Part shown: one piece after another, positions 1 to 10,033 of the stretch | How the letters are laid out: every line of letters starts with the position of its first letter | Numbering within the stretch: position 1 is the first letter of the stretch | The notes under the pieces: generated by a model | The model's database searches: none | Told to the model about the DNA's origin: nothing | What the model saw: the letters and a program-made list of their open reading frames with translations, nothing else | Origin: Polynucleobacter alcilacus | GTDB lineage: Bacteria > Pseudomonadota > Gammaproteobacteria > Burkholderiales > Burkholderiaceae | Reading direction: 5' to 3' | DNA length: 64,000 bases | Assembly: GCF_018881545.1 (NCBI RefSeq) | Contig: NZ_JACVQD010000001.1 | Coordinates: forward strand, 1,330,039-1,394,038 | Position numbers and translations under genes: made by a program

Positions 1-79
1 TAATTCAGTAGTTGAAGTTTTTGCAATAAGTTATTCGCAGTAAGAGTCAATTTTTGTCAGACTTAAAAGACAAGTAAGT

Positions 80-160
80 GGTTGTTCCGTTTAGAAGTTG
101 ATGTATTTCAATTGATAAATAGTAGGACAACCGGAGCGGGTGATCCATGTGGGCCACCCC
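80..160 (+). promoter_or_regulatory. Structured leader upstream of rpsG (putative S7 control region)
   Basis: The 182 bases before rpsG contain no gene. GGTTGTTCC at 80-88 can pair with GGACAACC at 125-132 (8 bp with one bulged T). GGGTG at 138-142 can pair with CACCC at 155-159. In E. coli the rpsL-rpsG intercistronic region binds S7 and represses the str operon. The position here is equivalent, but binding is inference only. The first bases could be the end of rpsL, which cannot be confirmed. Confidence 0.4.
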
Positions 161-182
161 TAACTGAACTGAAGGAGTAGTT

Positions 183-653
183 ATGCCACGTCGTCGTGAA
201 GTTCCCAAACGGGAAATTTTGCCGGATCCAAAATTCGGTAATGTAGAAGTCGCTAAATTCATGAACGTCCTGATGTTGGACGGCAAGAAATCGGTTGCAG
301 AGCGTATCGTTTACGGTGCCTTTGATCACATCGAGAAAAAAGCAAACAAAGAGCCACTTGAAGTTTTTTCAACAGCCATGGGCAACGTTAAGCCAATGGT
401 TGAGGTGAAGAGTCGTCGTGTTGGTGGTGCGAACTACCAGGTTCCTGTTGAAGTTCGTCCATCACGCCGTTCTGCTTTGGCAATGCGCTGGGTGCGCGAA
501 GCTGCTAAAAAACGCGGTGAAAAATCCATGGCACAACGTTTGGCTAACGAATTATTAGAAGCTGCAGAAGGTCGCGGCGGAGCAATGAAGAAGCGTGAAG
601 AAGTACACCGTATGGCAGAAGCTAATAAAGCTTTCTCACATTTCCGCTTCTAA
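183..653 (+). CDS. rpsG: 30S ribosomal protein S7
   Basis: This 156-residue protein begins [15 protein letters not shown] and has the usual S7 length and conserved blocks, such as [13 protein letters not shown] and [15 protein letters not shown]7 is a primary binder of the 16S rRNA 3' major domain. It nucleates head assembly and contacts the E-site tRNA. The start is fixed by a strong Shine-Dalgarno sequence, GAAGGAG at 171-177. fusA follows after 27 bases, the classical str operon order. In E. coli S7 is also the translational repressor of this operon. Confidence 0.97.
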   Translation: MPRRREVPKREILPDPKFGNVEVAKFMNVLMLDGKKSVAERIVYGAFDHIEKKANKEPLEVFSTAMGNVKPMVEVKSRRVGGANYQVPVEVRPSRRSALAMRWVREAAKKRGEKSMAQRLANELLEAAEGRGGAMKKREEVHRMAEANKAFSHFRF

Positions 654-680
654 TTAAATAGCAAAGAAAAGGCACCAACA

Positions 681-2783
681 GTGGCACGTAAAACCCCAAT
701 CGATAGATACCGCAATATTGGTATCTCTGCGCATATTGACGCAGGTAAAACCACAACTACAGAACGTGTTTTGTTCTACACCGGTGTTAATCACAAAATT
801 GGTGAAGTGCATGATGGCGCAGCTACTATGGACTGGATGGAGCAAGAGCAAGAACGTGGTATCACGATTACCTCTGCTGCTACCACTACCTTCTGGAAGG
901 GTATGGCTGGTAATTTTGCTGAGCACCGCATCAATATTATTGATACCCCAGGACACGTAGACTTTACTATTGAAGTTGAACGTTCAATGCGCGTCCTTGA
1001 TGGCGCTTGCATGGTTTATTGTGCGGTTGGTGGTGTGCAGCCACAATCTGAAACTGTTTGGCGTCAAGCGAACAAGTATCAAGTTCCCCGCCTAGCCTTC
1101 GTAAACAAGATGGACCGTACTGGCGCAAATTTCTTCAAGGTTTATGACCAAATGAAGATGCGTCTTAAAGCGAACCCTATCTTGATTCAAATTCCTATTG
1201 GCGCTGAAGAAAATTTTAAAGGCGTTGTTGACTTGGTCAAAATGAAAGCCATCTATTGGGATGAGGCTTCACAAGGTACTAAGTTCAGCTATGAAGAAAT
1301 TCCTGCTGAGTTACAAGCATCTGCTGAAGAGTGGCGTGAAAAAATGCTTGAGGCTGCCGCAGAAAGCTCAGAAGAGTTGATGGAAAAGTACCTAGGCGGT
1401 GAAGCATTGACCGAAGAAGAAATTAAAGGTGCATTGCGTCAACGTACTATCGCCAATGAAATCGTGCCAATGTTGTGCGGAACGGCTTTCAAAAATAAGG
1501 GCGTTCAGGCAATGTTGGATGCAGTGGTTGAATTGTTGCCATCCCCATTAGATGTTCCTCCTGTTCCTTGCGAATTGGAAGATGGAACTCCTACAACCCG
1601 TAAAGCTGCTGATGATGAGAAATTCTCCGCATTGGCATTTAAGATCATGACTGACCCATTCGTTGGGCAGCTTATTTTCTTCCGTGTTTATTCGGGCGTC
1701 ATGAAGTCTGGCGATACGATCTACAACCCTATTAAGGGCAAGAAAGAGCGTGTTGGTCGTTTGCTGCAAATGCATGCAAACCAACGAGAAGAAATTAAAG
1801 AAGTTCATGCGGGTGATATCGCTGCAGCAGTTGGCTTGAAGGATGCAACTACTGGTGAAACCTTATGCGATCCAGATAGCATTGTGATCCTGGAGCGCAT
1901 GGTATTCCCAGAGCCAGTGATCTCACAGGCGGTTGAGCCTAAGACAAAGCCAGACCAAGAGAAAATGGGCCTTGCTTTGAATCGCTTGGCACAAGAAGAT
2001 CCCTCTTTCCGTGTGAAGACTGATGAAGAATCAGGGCAGACGATTATTTCCGGTATGGGCGAGCTCCATTTAGAAATCTTGGTTGATCGTATGCGCCGTG
2101 AGTTTGGCGTTGAGGCAACGGTTGGTAAGCCACAAGTTGCCTACCGCGAAACGATTCGTAAAGTTTGCGAAGAGATCGAAGGCAAGTTTGTAAAGCAGTC
2201 CGGTGGACGCGGTCAATATGGCCACGTAGTTTTGAAGCTTGAGCCACAGGAACCAGGCAAAGGTTTTGAATTCATTGACGCTATTAAGGGCGGTGTAGTT
2301 CCACGTGAATACATCCCTGCAGTAGAAAAAGGAATCCGTGAAACATTGAACTCTGGTATTTTGGCTGGTTACCCAGTGGTTGATATCAAGGCAACATTGT
2401 TCTTCGGTTCATACCATGATGTTGACTCCAATGAAAACGCATTTAAGATGGCGGGTTCGATGGCATTCAAAGATGGTATGCGCAAAGCATCTCCAGTATT
2501 ACTTGAGCCAATGATGGCCGTAGAAGTTGAAACACCAGAAGATTTCATGGGTAACGTAATGGGTGACCTCTCATCACGTCGCGGAATTTTGCAAGGTATG
2601 GATGACATTCCAGGCGGCGGAAAGATCGTACGCGCTGAGGTGCCACTGGCCGAGATGTTTGGTTACTCAACTGGCTTGCGCTCGTTGACCCAAGGTCGTG
2701 CTACCTACACCATGGAATTTAAGCATTACACAGAAGCACCTAAAAACGTAGCTGAAGCAGTCATGGCTGCTAAAGCGAAGTAA
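681..2783 (+). CDS. fusA: Elongation factor G
   Basis: This 700-residue translational GTPase drives ribosomal translocation and, with RRF, recycling. It starts with GTG, chosen because the family N-terminus ([20 protein letters not shown]) begins there. The GTPase motifs are clear: G1 AHIDAGKTT at about residues 17-25, the switch II motif DTPGHVDF, and NKMD for guanine specificity. Domains II-V follow and the length is normal for EF-G (704 in E. coli). It lies between rpsG and tuf and is probably co-transcribed with them. Confidence 0.97.
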   Translation: MARKTPIDRYRNIGISAHIDAGKTTTTERVLFYTGVNHKIGEVHDGAATMDWMEQEQERGITITSAATTTFWKGMAGNFAEHRINIIDTPGHVDFTIEVERSMRVLDGACMVYCAVGGVQPQSETVWRQANKYQVPRLAFVNKMDRTGANFFKVYDQMKMRLKANPILIQIPIGAEENFKGVVDLVKMKAIYWDEASQGTKFSYEEIPAELQASAEEWREKMLEAAAESSEELMEKYLGGEALTEEEIKGALRQRTIANEIVPMLCGTAFKNKGVQAMLDAVVELLPSPLDVPPVPCELEDGTPTTRKAADDEKFSALAFKIMTDPFVGQLIFFRVYSGVMKSGDTIYNPIKGKKERVGRLLQMHANQREEIKEVHAGDIAAAVGLKDATTGETLCDPDSIVILERMVFPEPVISQAVEPKTKPDQEKMGLALNRLAQEDPSFRVKTDEESGQTIISGMGELHLEILVDRMRREFGVEATVGKPQVAYRETIRKVCEEIEGKFVKQSGGRGQYGHVVLKLEPQEPGKGFEFIDAIKGGVVPREYIPAVEKGIRETLNSGILAGYPVVDIKATLFFGSYHDVDSNENAFKMAGSMAFKDGMRKASPVLLEPMMAVEVETPEDFMGNVMGDLSSRRGILQGMDDIPGGGKIVRAEVPLAEMFGYSTGLRSLTQGRATYTMEFKHYTEAPKNVAEAVMAAKAK

Positions 2784-2833
2784 TTTATCCACATTATTTT
2801 GAATATTGACTAGCTAAAGAAGGCAGACAAAAA

Positions 2834-4024
2834 ATGGCAAAAGAAAAGTTCGAGCGGACAAAACCGCACGTAAACGTAGGCACTATCGGTCACGTTGACC
2901 ACGGTAAGACTACCTTGACAGCAGCAATTGCAACCGTGCTCTCAAAGCAATTCGGTGGCGAAGCAAAAGCATACGATCAGATCGATGCTGCTCCTGAAGA
3001 AAAGGCCCGTGGTATTACGATTAATACTGCGCACGTTGAGTATGAGACTGCTAACCGTCACTACGCGCACGTTGATTGCCCAGGACATGCTGACTATGTG
3101 AAGAACATGATTACTGGTGCTGCCCAGATGGACGGCGCTATTTTGGTGTGCTCTGCAGCAGATGGCCCAATGCCCCAAACCCGTGAGCACATCCTCTTGG
3201 CACGCCAAGTCGGTGTTCCTTACATCGTCGTGTTTTTAAACAAGTGCGATATGGTGGACGATGCTGAATTGCTCGAGTTAGTCGAAATGGAAGTGCGTGA
3301 GCTTTTGTCTAAGTATGACTTCCCAGGCGATGACACCCCAATTATTCAAGGCTCTGCAAAGTTAGCCCTTGAAGGCGACGAAGGCCCAATGGGTAAAGAA
3401 GCCATTATGAAATTGGCTGATGCTTTAGATACGTATATCCCTACTCCAGAGCGCGCGATTGATGGTGCCTTCTTGATGCCAGTAGAAGATGTGTTCTCGA
3501 TCTCTGGTCGCGGTACTGTAGTGACCGGTCGTATCGAGCGCGGTGTTGTTAAGGTGGGTGAAGAGATCGAAATTATCGGTATCAAACCCACTTTGAAGAC
3601 CACTTGTACTGGTGTGGAAATGTTCCGCAAATTGCTCGACCAAGGACAAGCTGGCGATAACGTCGGTATCTTGTTACGCGGCACTAAACGGGAAGAAGTG
3701 GAGCGTGGCCAAGTATTGGCCAAACCAGGTTCCATTACCCCCCATACACACTTTACAGCCGAGGTGTATATCTTGGGTAAAGATGAAGGTGGTCGTCATA
3801 CGCCATTCTTTAACAACTATCGTCCCCAGTTTTACTTCCGTACTACAGACGTAACAGGGTCAATCGAGTTGCCAAAAGACAAAGAAATGGTAATGCCAGG
3901 TGATAACGTCACGATTACCGTCAAACTCATCGCGCCAATTGCGATGGAAGAAGGTTTACGTTTTGCAATCCGTGAGGGTGGCCGTACCGTTGGCGCCGGC
4001 GTGGTTGCAAAGATTTTGGCTTAA
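2834..4024 (+). CDS. tuf: Elongation factor Tu
   Basis: This 396-residue GTPase delivers aminoacyl-tRNA to the ribosomal A site. Visible motifs are G1 [17 protein letters not shown] and NKCDMVD, followed by the two beta-barrel domains. The ribosome-binding site is AAAGAAGG at 2816-2823. Betaproteobacteria usually carry a second near-identical tuf near secE/nusG, which would be outside this window. It closes the str block before the S10 operon. Confidence 0.97.
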   Translation: MAKEKFERTKPHVNVGTIGHVDHGKTTLTAAIATVLSKQFGGEAKAYDQIDAAPEEKARGITINTAHVEYETANRHYAHVDCPGHADYVKNMITGAAQMDGAILVCSAADGPMPQTREHILLARQVGVPYIVVFLNKCDMVDDAELLELVEMEVRELLSKYDFPGDDTPIIQGSAKLALEGDEGPMGKEAIMKLADALDTYIPTPERAIDGAFLMPVEDVFSISGRGTVVTGRIERGVVKVGEEIEIIGIKPTLKTTCTGVEMFRKLLDQGQAGDNVGILLRGTKREEVERGQVLAKPGSITPHTHFTAEVYILGKDEGGRHTPFFNNYRPQFYFRTTDVTGSIELPKDKEMVMPGDNVTITVKLIAPIAMEEGLRFAIREGGRTVGAGVVAKILA

Positions 4025-4055
4025 GTGGTAGGTAGTAACTAGTAATTATAATTAG

Positions 4056-4128
4056 CGGTTTGCTAACCGGTGACATCAGTGCTGCTGACGTCACCGTGCT
4101 CTTTAGATGTATAACGTGGCAGCACCAC
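4056..4128 (+). promoter_or_regulatory. Hairpins in the tuf-rpsJ gap (S10 operon leader or attenuator)
   Basis: The 123-base gap holds a hairpin with arms 4069-4079 and 4085-4095 (11 bp with one mismatch, loop TGCTG). It overlaps a competing stem, CGGTT/AACCG at 4056-4069, and is followed by GTGG/CCAC at 4116-4128. No T-tract follows, so it is not an obvious intrinsic terminator. A -10-like TATAAC lies at 4110-4115. The mutually exclusive stems would suit an attenuator or leader; that function is inferred. Confidence 0.4.
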
Positions 4129-4147
4129 ACCGCTCTTTGGAATTAAT

Positions 4148-4459
4148 ATGCAAAACCAAAAAATTCGTATTCGCCTTAAAGCATTTGATTACCGTTTAAT
4201 CGACCAGTCTGCAGCTGAAATCGTTGATACAGCTAAGCGTACTGGTGCGGTTGTTAAGGGTCCAGTACCTTTGCCAACCCGTATTGAGCGTTTTGATATC
4301 TTGCGTTCACCACACGTGAATAAGACATCCCGTGATCAATTAGAGATCCGTACGCACCTTCGTTTGATGGATATCGTTGATCCTACAGAGAAAACAGTAG
4401 ATGCTTTGATGAAATTAGACCTTCCAGCAGGTGTGGACGTCGAAATTAAGTTGCAGTAA
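4148..4459 (+). CDS. rpsJ: 30S ribosomal protein S10 (NusE)
   Basis: This 103-residue protein begins [20 protein letters not shown]10 is a tertiary-binding protein of the 30S head. Outside the ribosome it is NusE, which pairs with NusB in antitermination. It opens the S10 operon here, but an unusually long 196-base gap separates it from rplC. In many bacteria that gap is short, so rpsJ may be partly uncoupled from the rest of the operon. Confidence 0.96.
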   Translation: MQNQKIRIRLKAFDYRLIDQSAAEIVDTAKRTGAVVKGPVPLPTRIERFDILRSPHVNKTSRDQLEIRTHLRLMDIVDPTEKTVDALMKLDLPAGVDVEIKLQ

Positions 4460-4467
4460 GGAATAAT

Positions 4468-4642
4468 TCCAGTCTGGGCACTTGCCAAGACTGGACTTTC
4501 AGGATAGAATCTAAGGCTTCGCTCGATTATTTGGGCGAAATTTAAGGTTTTATCTGCATTATAAATGTTGTAAGTTATTGATTTAGAAGTATTTTTACTT
4601 GTAAATCACTTAAATTAATTTTGCCGACCAATCGCAGTCGGC
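4468..4642 (+). promoter_or_regulatory. Three-hairpin leader between rpsJ and rplC
   Basis: Three separate hairpins can be drawn in this gene-free gap. The first, 4468-4495, pairs TCCAGTCT with AGACTGGA and has further inner pairing. The second, 4580-4607, has 12-base arms with one mismatch and a TTTT loop. The third, 4623-4642, pairs GCCGAC with GTCGGC and ends 2 bases before the rplC ribosome-binding site (GGAG 4645-4648). The placement suggests control of rplC expression, perhaps by L4, whose known E. coli target lies upstream of rpsJ. This is inference. Confidence 0.5.
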
Positions 4643-4655
4643 GTGGAGCATGAAT

Positions 4656-5312
4656 ATGAGCTTAGGCTTAATCGGCCGCAAGGTCGGCATGACGCGTCTT
4701 TTTACGGACGAAGGGGAATCAATTCCTGTGACCGTAATCGACGTGAGCGACAATAGAATCGCTCAAATCAAGACCCAGGCAACTGATGGCTATGATGCTA
4801 TCCAGTTGGCACATGGCACACGTAGAGCTACTCGCGTTACCAAAGCAATGGCTGGTCACTTCGCTAAAGCAGGGGTGATGGCTGGTAACGGTCTCAACGA
4901 ATTTCAATTAGACGCAGCAAAAATCGCAGAAATGACACCAGGTCAAGTAATTCCTGCTGAAGCTGCATTTACTGCTGGTCAAAAAGTGGATGTACAAGGC
5001 GTGTCTATCGGTAAAGGTTACGCAGGTACTATCAAGCGTTATCACTTCGCTTCTGGTCGCGCATCGCACGGTAACTCACGTTCACATAACGTACCAGGCT
5101 CCATTGGTATGGCGCAAGATCCAGGCCGCGTTTTCCCAGGTAAGCGCATGACAGGCCACCTTGGTGACGTTACCAAAACAGTTCAAAATTTAGTCATCGC
5201 ACGCATTGATGCAGAACGTAATCTCATCATGGTTAAGGGCGCTATTCCAGGTGCCCCAGGCGGTAAAGTAATTGTTACTCCAGCGGTGAAGACACCGTTG
5301 AAGAAGAAATAA
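4656..5312 (+). CDS. rplC: 50S ribosomal protein L3
   Basis: This 218-residue protein, [16 protein letters not shown], is an early 23S rRNA binder whose extension reaches toward the peptidyl-transferase centre. Two in-frame ATGs exist, at 4650 and 4656. The GGAG at 4645-4648 is one base from the first and seven from the second, so 4656 is preferred. The conserved basic stretch ([19 protein letters not shown]) carries the Gln/Asn-methylated region known in E. coli. rplD follows after 11 bases. Confidence 0.95.
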   Translation: MSLGLIGRKVGMTRLFTDEGESIPVTVIDVSDNRIAQIKTQATDGYDAIQLAHGTRRATRVTKAMAGHFAKAGVMAGNGLNEFQLDAAKIAEMTPGQVIPAEAAFTAGQKVDVQGVSIGKGYAGTIKRYHFASGRASHGNSRSHNVPGSIGMAQDPGRVFPGKRMTGHLGDVTKTVQNLVIARIDAERNLIMVKGAIPGAPGGKVIVTPAVKTPLKKK

Positions 5313-5323
5313 GGAGAGCGAAT

Positions 5324-5944
5324 ATGGAACTTAAGCTTCTCCAAGATAACGGTACTTTAGGTGCGGGCTTCCAAGCTTCACCAGAAGTATTCGAACGTGA
5401 ATATAACGAAGCATTGGTGCACCAAGTTGTAGTTGCTTATCAAGCAAATGCGCGTAGCGGTAACCGTGCGCAAAAAGACCGTGAGCAAGTTAAGCACTCT
5501 ACTAAGAAACCTTGGCGTCAAAAAGGTACTGGTCGTGCTCGTGCTGGTATGAGTTCTTCCCCGCTGTGGCGTGGAGGTGGTCGTATATTCCCAAATTCTC
5601 CAGAAGAGAATTTCAGCCAAAAAGTAAACAAGAAAATGTATCGCGCCGGTATGAGATCAATTTTGTCTCAGTTAGCCCGCGAAGGTCGTTTGAATGTGGT
5701 TGATCAATTCAATCTCGATGCACCCAAGACTAAAGAATTAGCTGACAAAGTTAAAGCAATGGGCTTGGATTCAGTCTTGATCATTGTTGATCAGGTTAGC
5801 GAGAATTTGTTCTTGGCATCACGCAACTTGCATAAAGTTGCTGTGTGCGAGCCACAGCACGCTGATCCATTGGCTTTGGTTCAATACAAAAAAGTATTGG
5901 TAAGTAAAGCCGCGATTGCAAAAATTGAGGAGTTGCTGAAATGA
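5324..5944 (+). CDS. rplD: 50S ribosomal protein L4
   Basis: This 206-residue protein starts after an AAGGAG site at 5311-5316. The tunnel loop is visible as [16 protein letters not shown] with the following [10 protein letters not shown]4 lines the constriction of the nascent-peptide exit tunnel. In E. coli it also represses the S10 operon, acting on the leader by attenuation and translational inhibition. It overlaps rplW by four bases (ATGA), implying translational coupling. Confidence 0.96.
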   Translation: MELKLLQDNGTLGAGFQASPEVFEREYNEALVHQVVVAYQANARSGNRAQKDREQVKHSTKKPWRQKGTGRARAGMSSSPLWRGGGRIFPNSPEENFSQKVNKKMYRAGMRSILSQLAREGRLNVVDQFNLDAPKTKELADKVKAMGLDSVLIIVDQVSENLFLASRNLHKVAVCEPQHADPLALVQYKKVLVSKAAIAKIEELLK

Positions 5945-6255
5945 GCCAAGTCCGTAAAAATGATCACAACCTGATGAAGGTTCTGCTTGGACCGGTTATC
6001 TCTGAAAAAGCCACTATGGTTGCAGAGAAAAACGAACAAGTAGTTTTCCAGGTAGCGCGCGACGCAAACAAACTCGATGTAAAACAAGCAGTTGAATTGC
6101 TCTTCAAAGTGCAAGTTGACTCAGTTCAAATCGTGAATCAAAAGGGTAAGCCTAAGCGCTATGGCCGTTTTGAGGGTCGTCGTGACCACACTAAGAAGGC
6201 CTATGTGAATTTGAAGCCAGGTCAAGAAATTAACTTTGAAGCGGAGGCGAATTAA
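5941..6255 (+). CDS. rplW: 50S ribosomal protein L23
   Basis: This 104-residue protein has the family core motif [11 protein letters not shown] and ends in a basic segment ([20 protein letters not shown]). L23 sits at the tunnel exit and is the docking site for trigger factor and SRP. Its start codon overlaps the rplD stop. rplB begins three bases after its stop. Confidence 0.96.
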   Translation: MSQVRKNDHNLMKVLLGPVISEKATMVAEKNEQVVFQVARDANKLDVKQAVELLFKVQVDSVQIVNQKGKPKRYGRFEGRRDHTKKAYVNLKPGQEINFEAEAN

Positions 6256-6257
6256 TC

Positions 6258-7088
6258 ATGCCTTTGATGAAGACAAAACCGACCTCACCAGGTCGTCGTT
6301 CAATGGTCAAGGTGGTTAATCCCGACCTGCATAAAGGTAAACCTTTTGCAGCGTTAGTGGAGCCACAATTCCAAAAAGCGGGTCGTAACAACAATGGTCA
6401 CATCACTACCCGTCATAAAGGTGGTGGTCATAAGCATCACTATCGTGTTATTGATTTCAAACGCAATGACAAAGATGGCATTCCGGCAAAAGTGGAACGC
6501 TTGGAATACGATCCAAACCGCAGTGCCAATATTGCATTGATCATGTTTGTCGATGGTGAGCGTCGCTATATTCCTGCTGCTAAAGGTATGACTGTTGGCC
6601 AAGCAATTATGAATGGTTCAGAAGCAGCAATTAAATCGGGTAATAATTTACCGATTCGTAATATCCCAGTGGGTAGCACGATTCACTGTGTAGAAATCAT
6701 GCCGGGTAAAGGCGCACAGATTGCCCGTTCTGCTGGCGGCTCCGCTGTATTGCTGGCTCGTGAAGGCGTATACGCTCAAGTGCGTTTGCGCTCCGGTGAA
6801 GTTCGCCGTGTTCTGATTGAGTGCCGCGCCACTATTGGCGAAGTTGGTAATGAAGAACATAGTCTGCGCGTTATCGGTAAAGCTGGTGCAAATCGCTGGC
6901 GTGGTATTCGTCCAACCGTCCGCGGTGTGGCAATGAACCCAGTAGATCACCCACACGGTGGTGGTGAAGGTAAGACTGGCGAAGGCCGCGTACCTGTATC
7001 TCCATGGGGTACTCCAACCAAAGGTTATCGTACACGTCGTAACAAGCGTACAACATCGATGATCGTTCAACGCCGTCAAAAGCGCTAA
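6258..7088 (+). CDS. rplB: 50S ribosomal protein L2
   Basis: This 276-residue protein has the hallmark [14 protein letters not shown] block, whose histidine corresponds to the residue implicated near the peptidyl-transferase centre in E. coli (His229). L2 is needed for subunit association and tRNA binding. The N-terminal RNA-binding OB region carries [12 protein letters not shown]. The length matches the family (about 273-276). Confidence 0.97.
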   Translation: MPLMKTKPTSPGRRSMVKVVNPDLHKGKPFAALVEPQFQKAGRNNNGHITTRHKGGGHKHHYRVIDFKRNDKDGIPAKVERLEYDPNRSANIALIMFVDGERRYIPAAKGMTVGQAIMNGSEAAIKSGNNLPIRNIPVGSTIHCVEIMPGKGAQIARSAGGSAVLLAREGVYAQVRLRSGEVRRVLIECRATIGEVGNEEHSLRVIGKAGANRWRGIRPTVRGVAMNPVDHPHGGGEGKTGEGRVPVSPWGTPTKGYRTRRNKRTTSMIVQRRQKR

Positions 7089-7108
7089 GCGATTAAGGAA
7101 AAATAGAT

Positions 7109-7387
7109 ATGACACGTTCAGCTAAAAAAGGCCCATTTTGCGAAGCCAGCTTGGTAAACAAAGTTGAAGTCGCACAAGCCAACAAAGACAAAAAGCCGAT
7201 CAAAACTTGGTCACGCCGTTCAACGATTCTGCCAGACTTTATTGGTCTGACAATTGCTGTTCACAACGGCCGTCAACACGTTCCGGTTTATGTATCAGAA
7301 AATATGGTGGGTCACAAGTTAGGCGAATTTGCCTTGACCCGTACTTTCAAAGGTCACGCCGCTGACAAGAAAGTAACGAAGAAGTAA
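7109..7387 (+). CDS. rpsS: 30S ribosomal protein S19
   Basis: This 92-residue protein begins [19 protein letters not shown]. It contains the conserved [23 protein letters not shown] block. S19 pairs with S13 in the 30S head near the A-site finger. It is placed between rplB and rplV as in the standard S10 operon, with a GGAAAAA-type ribosome-binding site just upstream. Confidence 0.96.
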   Translation: MTRSAKKGPFCEASLVNKVEVAQANKDKKPIKTWSRRSTILPDFIGLTIAVHNGRQHVPVYVSENMVGHKLGEFALTRTFKGHAADKKVTKK

Positions 7388-7397
7388 GGGGATGATG

Positions 7398-7727
7398 ATG
7401 GAAGTTAAAGCTATTCACAAGAGCGCCCGCATTTCAGCGCAAAAGACACGTTTGGTCGCCGACCAAATTCGTGGTTTGCCGATTGCTCGCGCATTAAACA
7501 TTTTGAATTTCAGCCCCAAGAAAGCTGCCTTCATTGTGAAAAAAGTAGTTGAATCAGCGATTGCAAATGCTGAACACAATAAGGGCGCTGATATTGATGA
7601 GCTCAAGGTTTCAACAATTATTATTGATAAAGGCACCTCCTTGAAGCGCTTTACTGCACGCGCTAAGGGTCGTGGTAATCAAATTGAAAAACAAACTTGT
7701 CACATTAGCGTGACCTTGAGTAACTAA
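7398..7727 (+). CDS. rplV: 50S ribosomal protein L22
   Basis: This 109-residue protein ([22 protein letters not shown]) has a beta-hairpin that reaches into the exit tunnel ([19 protein letters not shown]). Three ATGs stand in a row, at 7392, 7395 and 7398. The third is chosen because it best matches the family N-terminus and lies six bases after the AAGGGG site. Macrolide-resistance changes are known in this loop in other species; nothing unusual is visible here. Confidence 0.95.
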   Translation: MEVKAIHKSARISAQKTRLVADQIRGLPIARALNILNFSPKKAAFIVKKVVESAIANAEHNKGADIDELKVSTIIIDKGTSLKRFTARAKGRGNQIEKQTCHISVTLSN

Positions 7728-7735
7728 GGAAATAT

Positions 7736-8563
7736 ATGGGCCAAAAGATAAACCCAACCGGATTCCGACTCGCGGTAACGAAGAATTGGACATCACGTTG
7801 GTATGCAAATAATACTGATTTTGCAAAGATGCTGAAAGAGGACGTTGATGTCCGCATCTATTTAAAGAAGAAGTTGAAAAATGCATCTGTTAGTAAAGTT
7901 GTGATTGAGCGTCCTGCAAAGAATGCCCGCATCACTATCTATAGCTCACGTCCAGGCGTTGTGATTGGTAAAAAAGGCGAAGACATTGAAGTGCTCCGTC
8001 GCGAATTACAAAAGCGTATGGGCGTACCTGTTCACGTAAATATCGAAGAAATTCGTAAGCCAGAAGTAGATGCACAATTGATTGCTGACTCTATTACTCA
8101 GCAGTTAGAGAAGCGCATCATGTTCCGTCGCGCAATGAAGCGTGCCATGCAAAGTGCAATGCGTCTTGGAGCACAAGGTATCAAGATCATGTCATCTGGT
8201 CGTTTAAACGGTGCTGAAATTGCTCGTCGTGAATGGTACCGTGAAGGTCGTGTTCCACTTCATACATTGAAGGCCGATATTGATTACGCAACGTCAGAGG
8301 CCGAAACAACCTACGGCATCATCGGTGTAAAAGTATGGGTTTACAAAGGCGATACATTAGGTCGCGGTACTGAAGCTCAAGTCGCCGCTCCATCTGCTGA
8401 ACCCGCTGCCGAAGAAAAGAAAACCCGTCGTGCCCCAAGTAAGACAACAGCTCGTAAACCAGCTGCTGCTACAGACAAGCCATTAGTTACTGCTAAGCCG
8501 GCAGTAAAGCGTGTGCGTAAGGTTGAAGCACCTGTCGCAGATACACAGAAGTCAGGAGAGTAA
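7736..8563 (+). CDS. rpsC: 30S ribosomal protein S3 with long basic C-terminal tail
   Basis: Residues 1-210 are a standard S3. The KH domain GxxG is [15 protein letters not shown], and S3 C-terminal domain motifs such as [18 protein letters not shown] are present. S3 lines the mRNA entry tunnel with S4 and S5. The protein is 275 residues, compared with 233 in E. coli. The extra tail, from about residue 211 (nt 8366 onward), is rich in Ala, Pro, Lys and Thr and is probably disordered. rplP starts three bases after the stop. Confidence 0.96.
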   Translation: MGQKINPTGFRLAVTKNWTSRWYANNTDFAKMLKEDVDVRIYLKKKLKNASVSKVVIERPAKNARITIYSSRPGVVIGKKGEDIEVLRRELQKRMGVPVHVNIEEIRKPEVDAQLIADSITQQLEKRIMFRRAMKRAMQSAMRLGAQGIKIMSSGRLNGAEIARREWYREGRVPLHTLKADIDYATSEAETTYGIIGVKVWVYKGDTLGRGTEAQVAAPSAEPAAEEKKTRRAPSKTTARKPAAATDKPLVTAKPAVKRVRKVEAPVADTQKSGE

Positions 8564-8565
8564 GC

Positions 8566-8979
8566 ATGCTACAACCAAAGCGTCGCAAGTATCGTAAGGA
8601 ACAAAAAGGCCGCAACACTGGCGTGGCAACACGCGGTAGTTCTGTAGCCTTTGGTGACTTTGGATTGAAGGCCGTTGGCCGTGGACGTCTGACTGCTCGT
8701 CAAATCGAGTCAGCACGTCGCGCAATGACCCGTCACATTAAACGTGGTGGCCGTATCTGGATCCGCATTTTCCCAGATAAGCCGATTTCACAGAAACCTG
8801 CTGAAGTACGTATGGGTAACGGTAAAGGTAATCCAGAGTATTACGTAGCAGAAATTCAACCAGGTAAAGTGCTTTACGAGATGGATGGTGTTGATGAGAC
8901 TTTGGCGCGCGAAGCTTTTAAGCTTGCTGCCGCTAAATTACCTCTGCAGACCACTTTCGTGATTCGCCATCTAGGTTGA
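8566..8979 (+). CDS. rplP: 50S ribosomal protein L16
   Basis: This 137-residue protein begins [19 protein letters not shown] and contains the conserved [15 protein letters not shown] block. L16 positions the A-site tRNA elbow and is a late assembly component. The length (136-138) is normal. rpsC and rplP are separated by two bases, and rpmC follows after 14. Confidence 0.96.
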   Translation: MLQPKRRKYRKEQKGRNTGVATRGSSVAFGDFGLKAVGRGRLTARQIESARRAMTRHIKRGGRIWIRIFPDKPISQKPAEVRMGNGKGNPEYYVAEIQPGKVLYEMDGVDETLAREAFKLAAAKLPLQTTFVIRHLG

Positions 8980-8993
8980 TCGGGATAGATATT

Positions 8994-9188
8994 ATGAAAA
9001 ATACAGAACTAGCATCAAAAGATCTGACTGCTTTGAATACTGAGTTGACCGAACTCTTAAAGACCGGTTTTAAACTCCGTATGCAAAAAGGCACTCAGCA
9101 ACTCACAAATACAAGCCAATTGGGTAAAAATAAGCGCGACATCGCTCGTGTGAAGACTTTTATTACCCAAAAGACTGCACAGAAATAA
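8994..9188 (+). CDS. rpmC: 50S ribosomal protein L29
   Basis: This 64-residue helical hairpin protein binds near the tunnel exit next to L23. An upstream in-frame start at 8976 exists, but the family N-terminus ([18 protein letters not shown]) begins at the ATG at 8994, which fits the normal length of 60-65. The C-terminal motif [15 protein letters not shown] is the typical L29 signature. Confidence 0.93.
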   Translation: MKNTELASKDLTALNTELTELLKTGFKLRMQKGTQQLTNTSQLGKNKRDIARVKTFITQKTAQK

Positions 9189-9200
9189 GGAAAAAGGGAT

Positions 9201-9470
9201 ATGACAGAATTATCAAAACCCTTGCGCCGCACCCTAGTGGGACGCGTAGTTAGTGACAAAATGCAAAAAACTGTGACGGTGCTCGTTGAGCGTCAAGTTA
9301 AGCATCCAGTGATTGGTAAGTATGTTGGCCAATCCAAAAAGTACCACGCTCATGATGAAGCCGGCACCTACAAGATGGGCGATACCGTTGAAATTGCTGA
9401 ATCTAGACCAATTTCACGCACCAAATCTTGGGTTGTGACCCGTTTAGTTCAGGAATCAAAGGGCATTTAA
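9201..9470 (+). CDS. rpsQ: 30S ribosomal protein S17
   Basis: This 89-residue OB-fold protein carries the motif [20 protein letters not shown]. It is a primary binder of the 16S 5' domain. It starts after AAGGAAAAAGGG and is the last gene of the S10 block. The following 185-base gap separates it from the spc block. Confidence 0.96.
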   Translation: MTELSKPLRRTLVGRVVSDKMQKTVTVLVERQVKHPVIGKYVGQSKKYHAHDEAGTYKMGDTVEIAESRPISRTKSWVVTRLVQESKGI

Positions 9471-9480
9471 GAAATATTTT

Positions 9481-9604
9481 GGGATTTTGGGCTAAGTTTA
9501 TTGCCAAATCCCTGTTTTACGTAGTAATATAGAAGGCTTCTCTGGTTTTATTGAGAGAAGAAGTGTTTTTCATTAATTCCGGGTTTTAACTTTCGTTAAA
9601 ACCC
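9481..9604 (+). promoter_or_regulatory. Three-hairpin region between rpsQ and rplN
   Basis: The gap has no gene but contains three stems. The first, 9481-9512, pairs GGGATTT..GG with CCAAATCCC. The second, 9537-9560, pairs CTTCTCT with AGAGAAG and is followed by a T-run at 9566-9570, so it may terminate. The third, 9581-9604, is a perfect 10-bp stem (GGGTTTTAAC/GTTAAAACCC) with loop TTTC. A -10-like TAATAT lies at 9525-9530. The layout suggests a boundary with attenuated read-through or a separate spc start; the function is inferred. Confidence 0.5.
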
Positions 9605-9655
9605 ATAGACGGAACCAAGACTGTTTGCCTTTGGCCAATAAGTTGGGGATTAGAA

Positions 9656-10024
9656 ATGATACAAACCGAAAGTAGATTACAGGTTGCCGACAACACAGGC
9701 GCCAGTGAAGTTTTGTGCATCAAGGTATTGGGCGGCTCTAAGCGTCGTTACGCCAGTATCGGTGATGTTATCAAAGTCAGCGTGAAATCCGCTGCTCCAC
9801 GAGGCCGTGTAAAAAAAGGTGACATTTATAACGCCGTAGTAGTGAGAACTGCTAAGGGCGTTCGCCGTCCAGACGGTTCATTGATTAAGTTCGATGCAAA
9901 CGCTGCAGTATTGCTCAACGCTAAGTTAGAGCCAATTGGCACACGTATCTTTGGACCAGTTACACGCGAATTGCGTACTGAAAAGTTCATGAAGATCGTT
10001 TCTCTCGCCCCCGAAGTGATTTAA
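9656..10024 (+). CDS. rplN: 50S ribosomal protein L14
   Basis: This 122-residue beta-barrel protein begins [27 protein letters not shown]. It contains the [16 protein letters not shown] and [11 protein letters not shown] family motifs. L14 lies at the subunit interface with L19 and is the target of the silencing factor RsfS. It is the first gene of the spc block. A GGGGA ribosome-binding site lies just upstream. Confidence 0.96.
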   Translation: MIQTESRLQVADNTGASEVLCIKVLGGSKRRYASIGDVIKVSVKSAAPRGRVKKGDIYNAVVVRTAKGVRRPDGSLIKFDANAAVLLNAKLEPIGTRIFGPVTRELRTEKFMKIVSLAPEVI

Positions 10025-10033
10025 GAGGCTGAT

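Noticed and set aside
1..3. TAA at the left edge as the end of rpsL
   Set aside because: Only three bases are visible, too few to support a gene call.
6648..7115. Open frame of 155 residues antisense to rplB
   Set aside because: It is a mirror of rplB codons, Thr/Thr-rich, with no known fold or ribosome-binding site.
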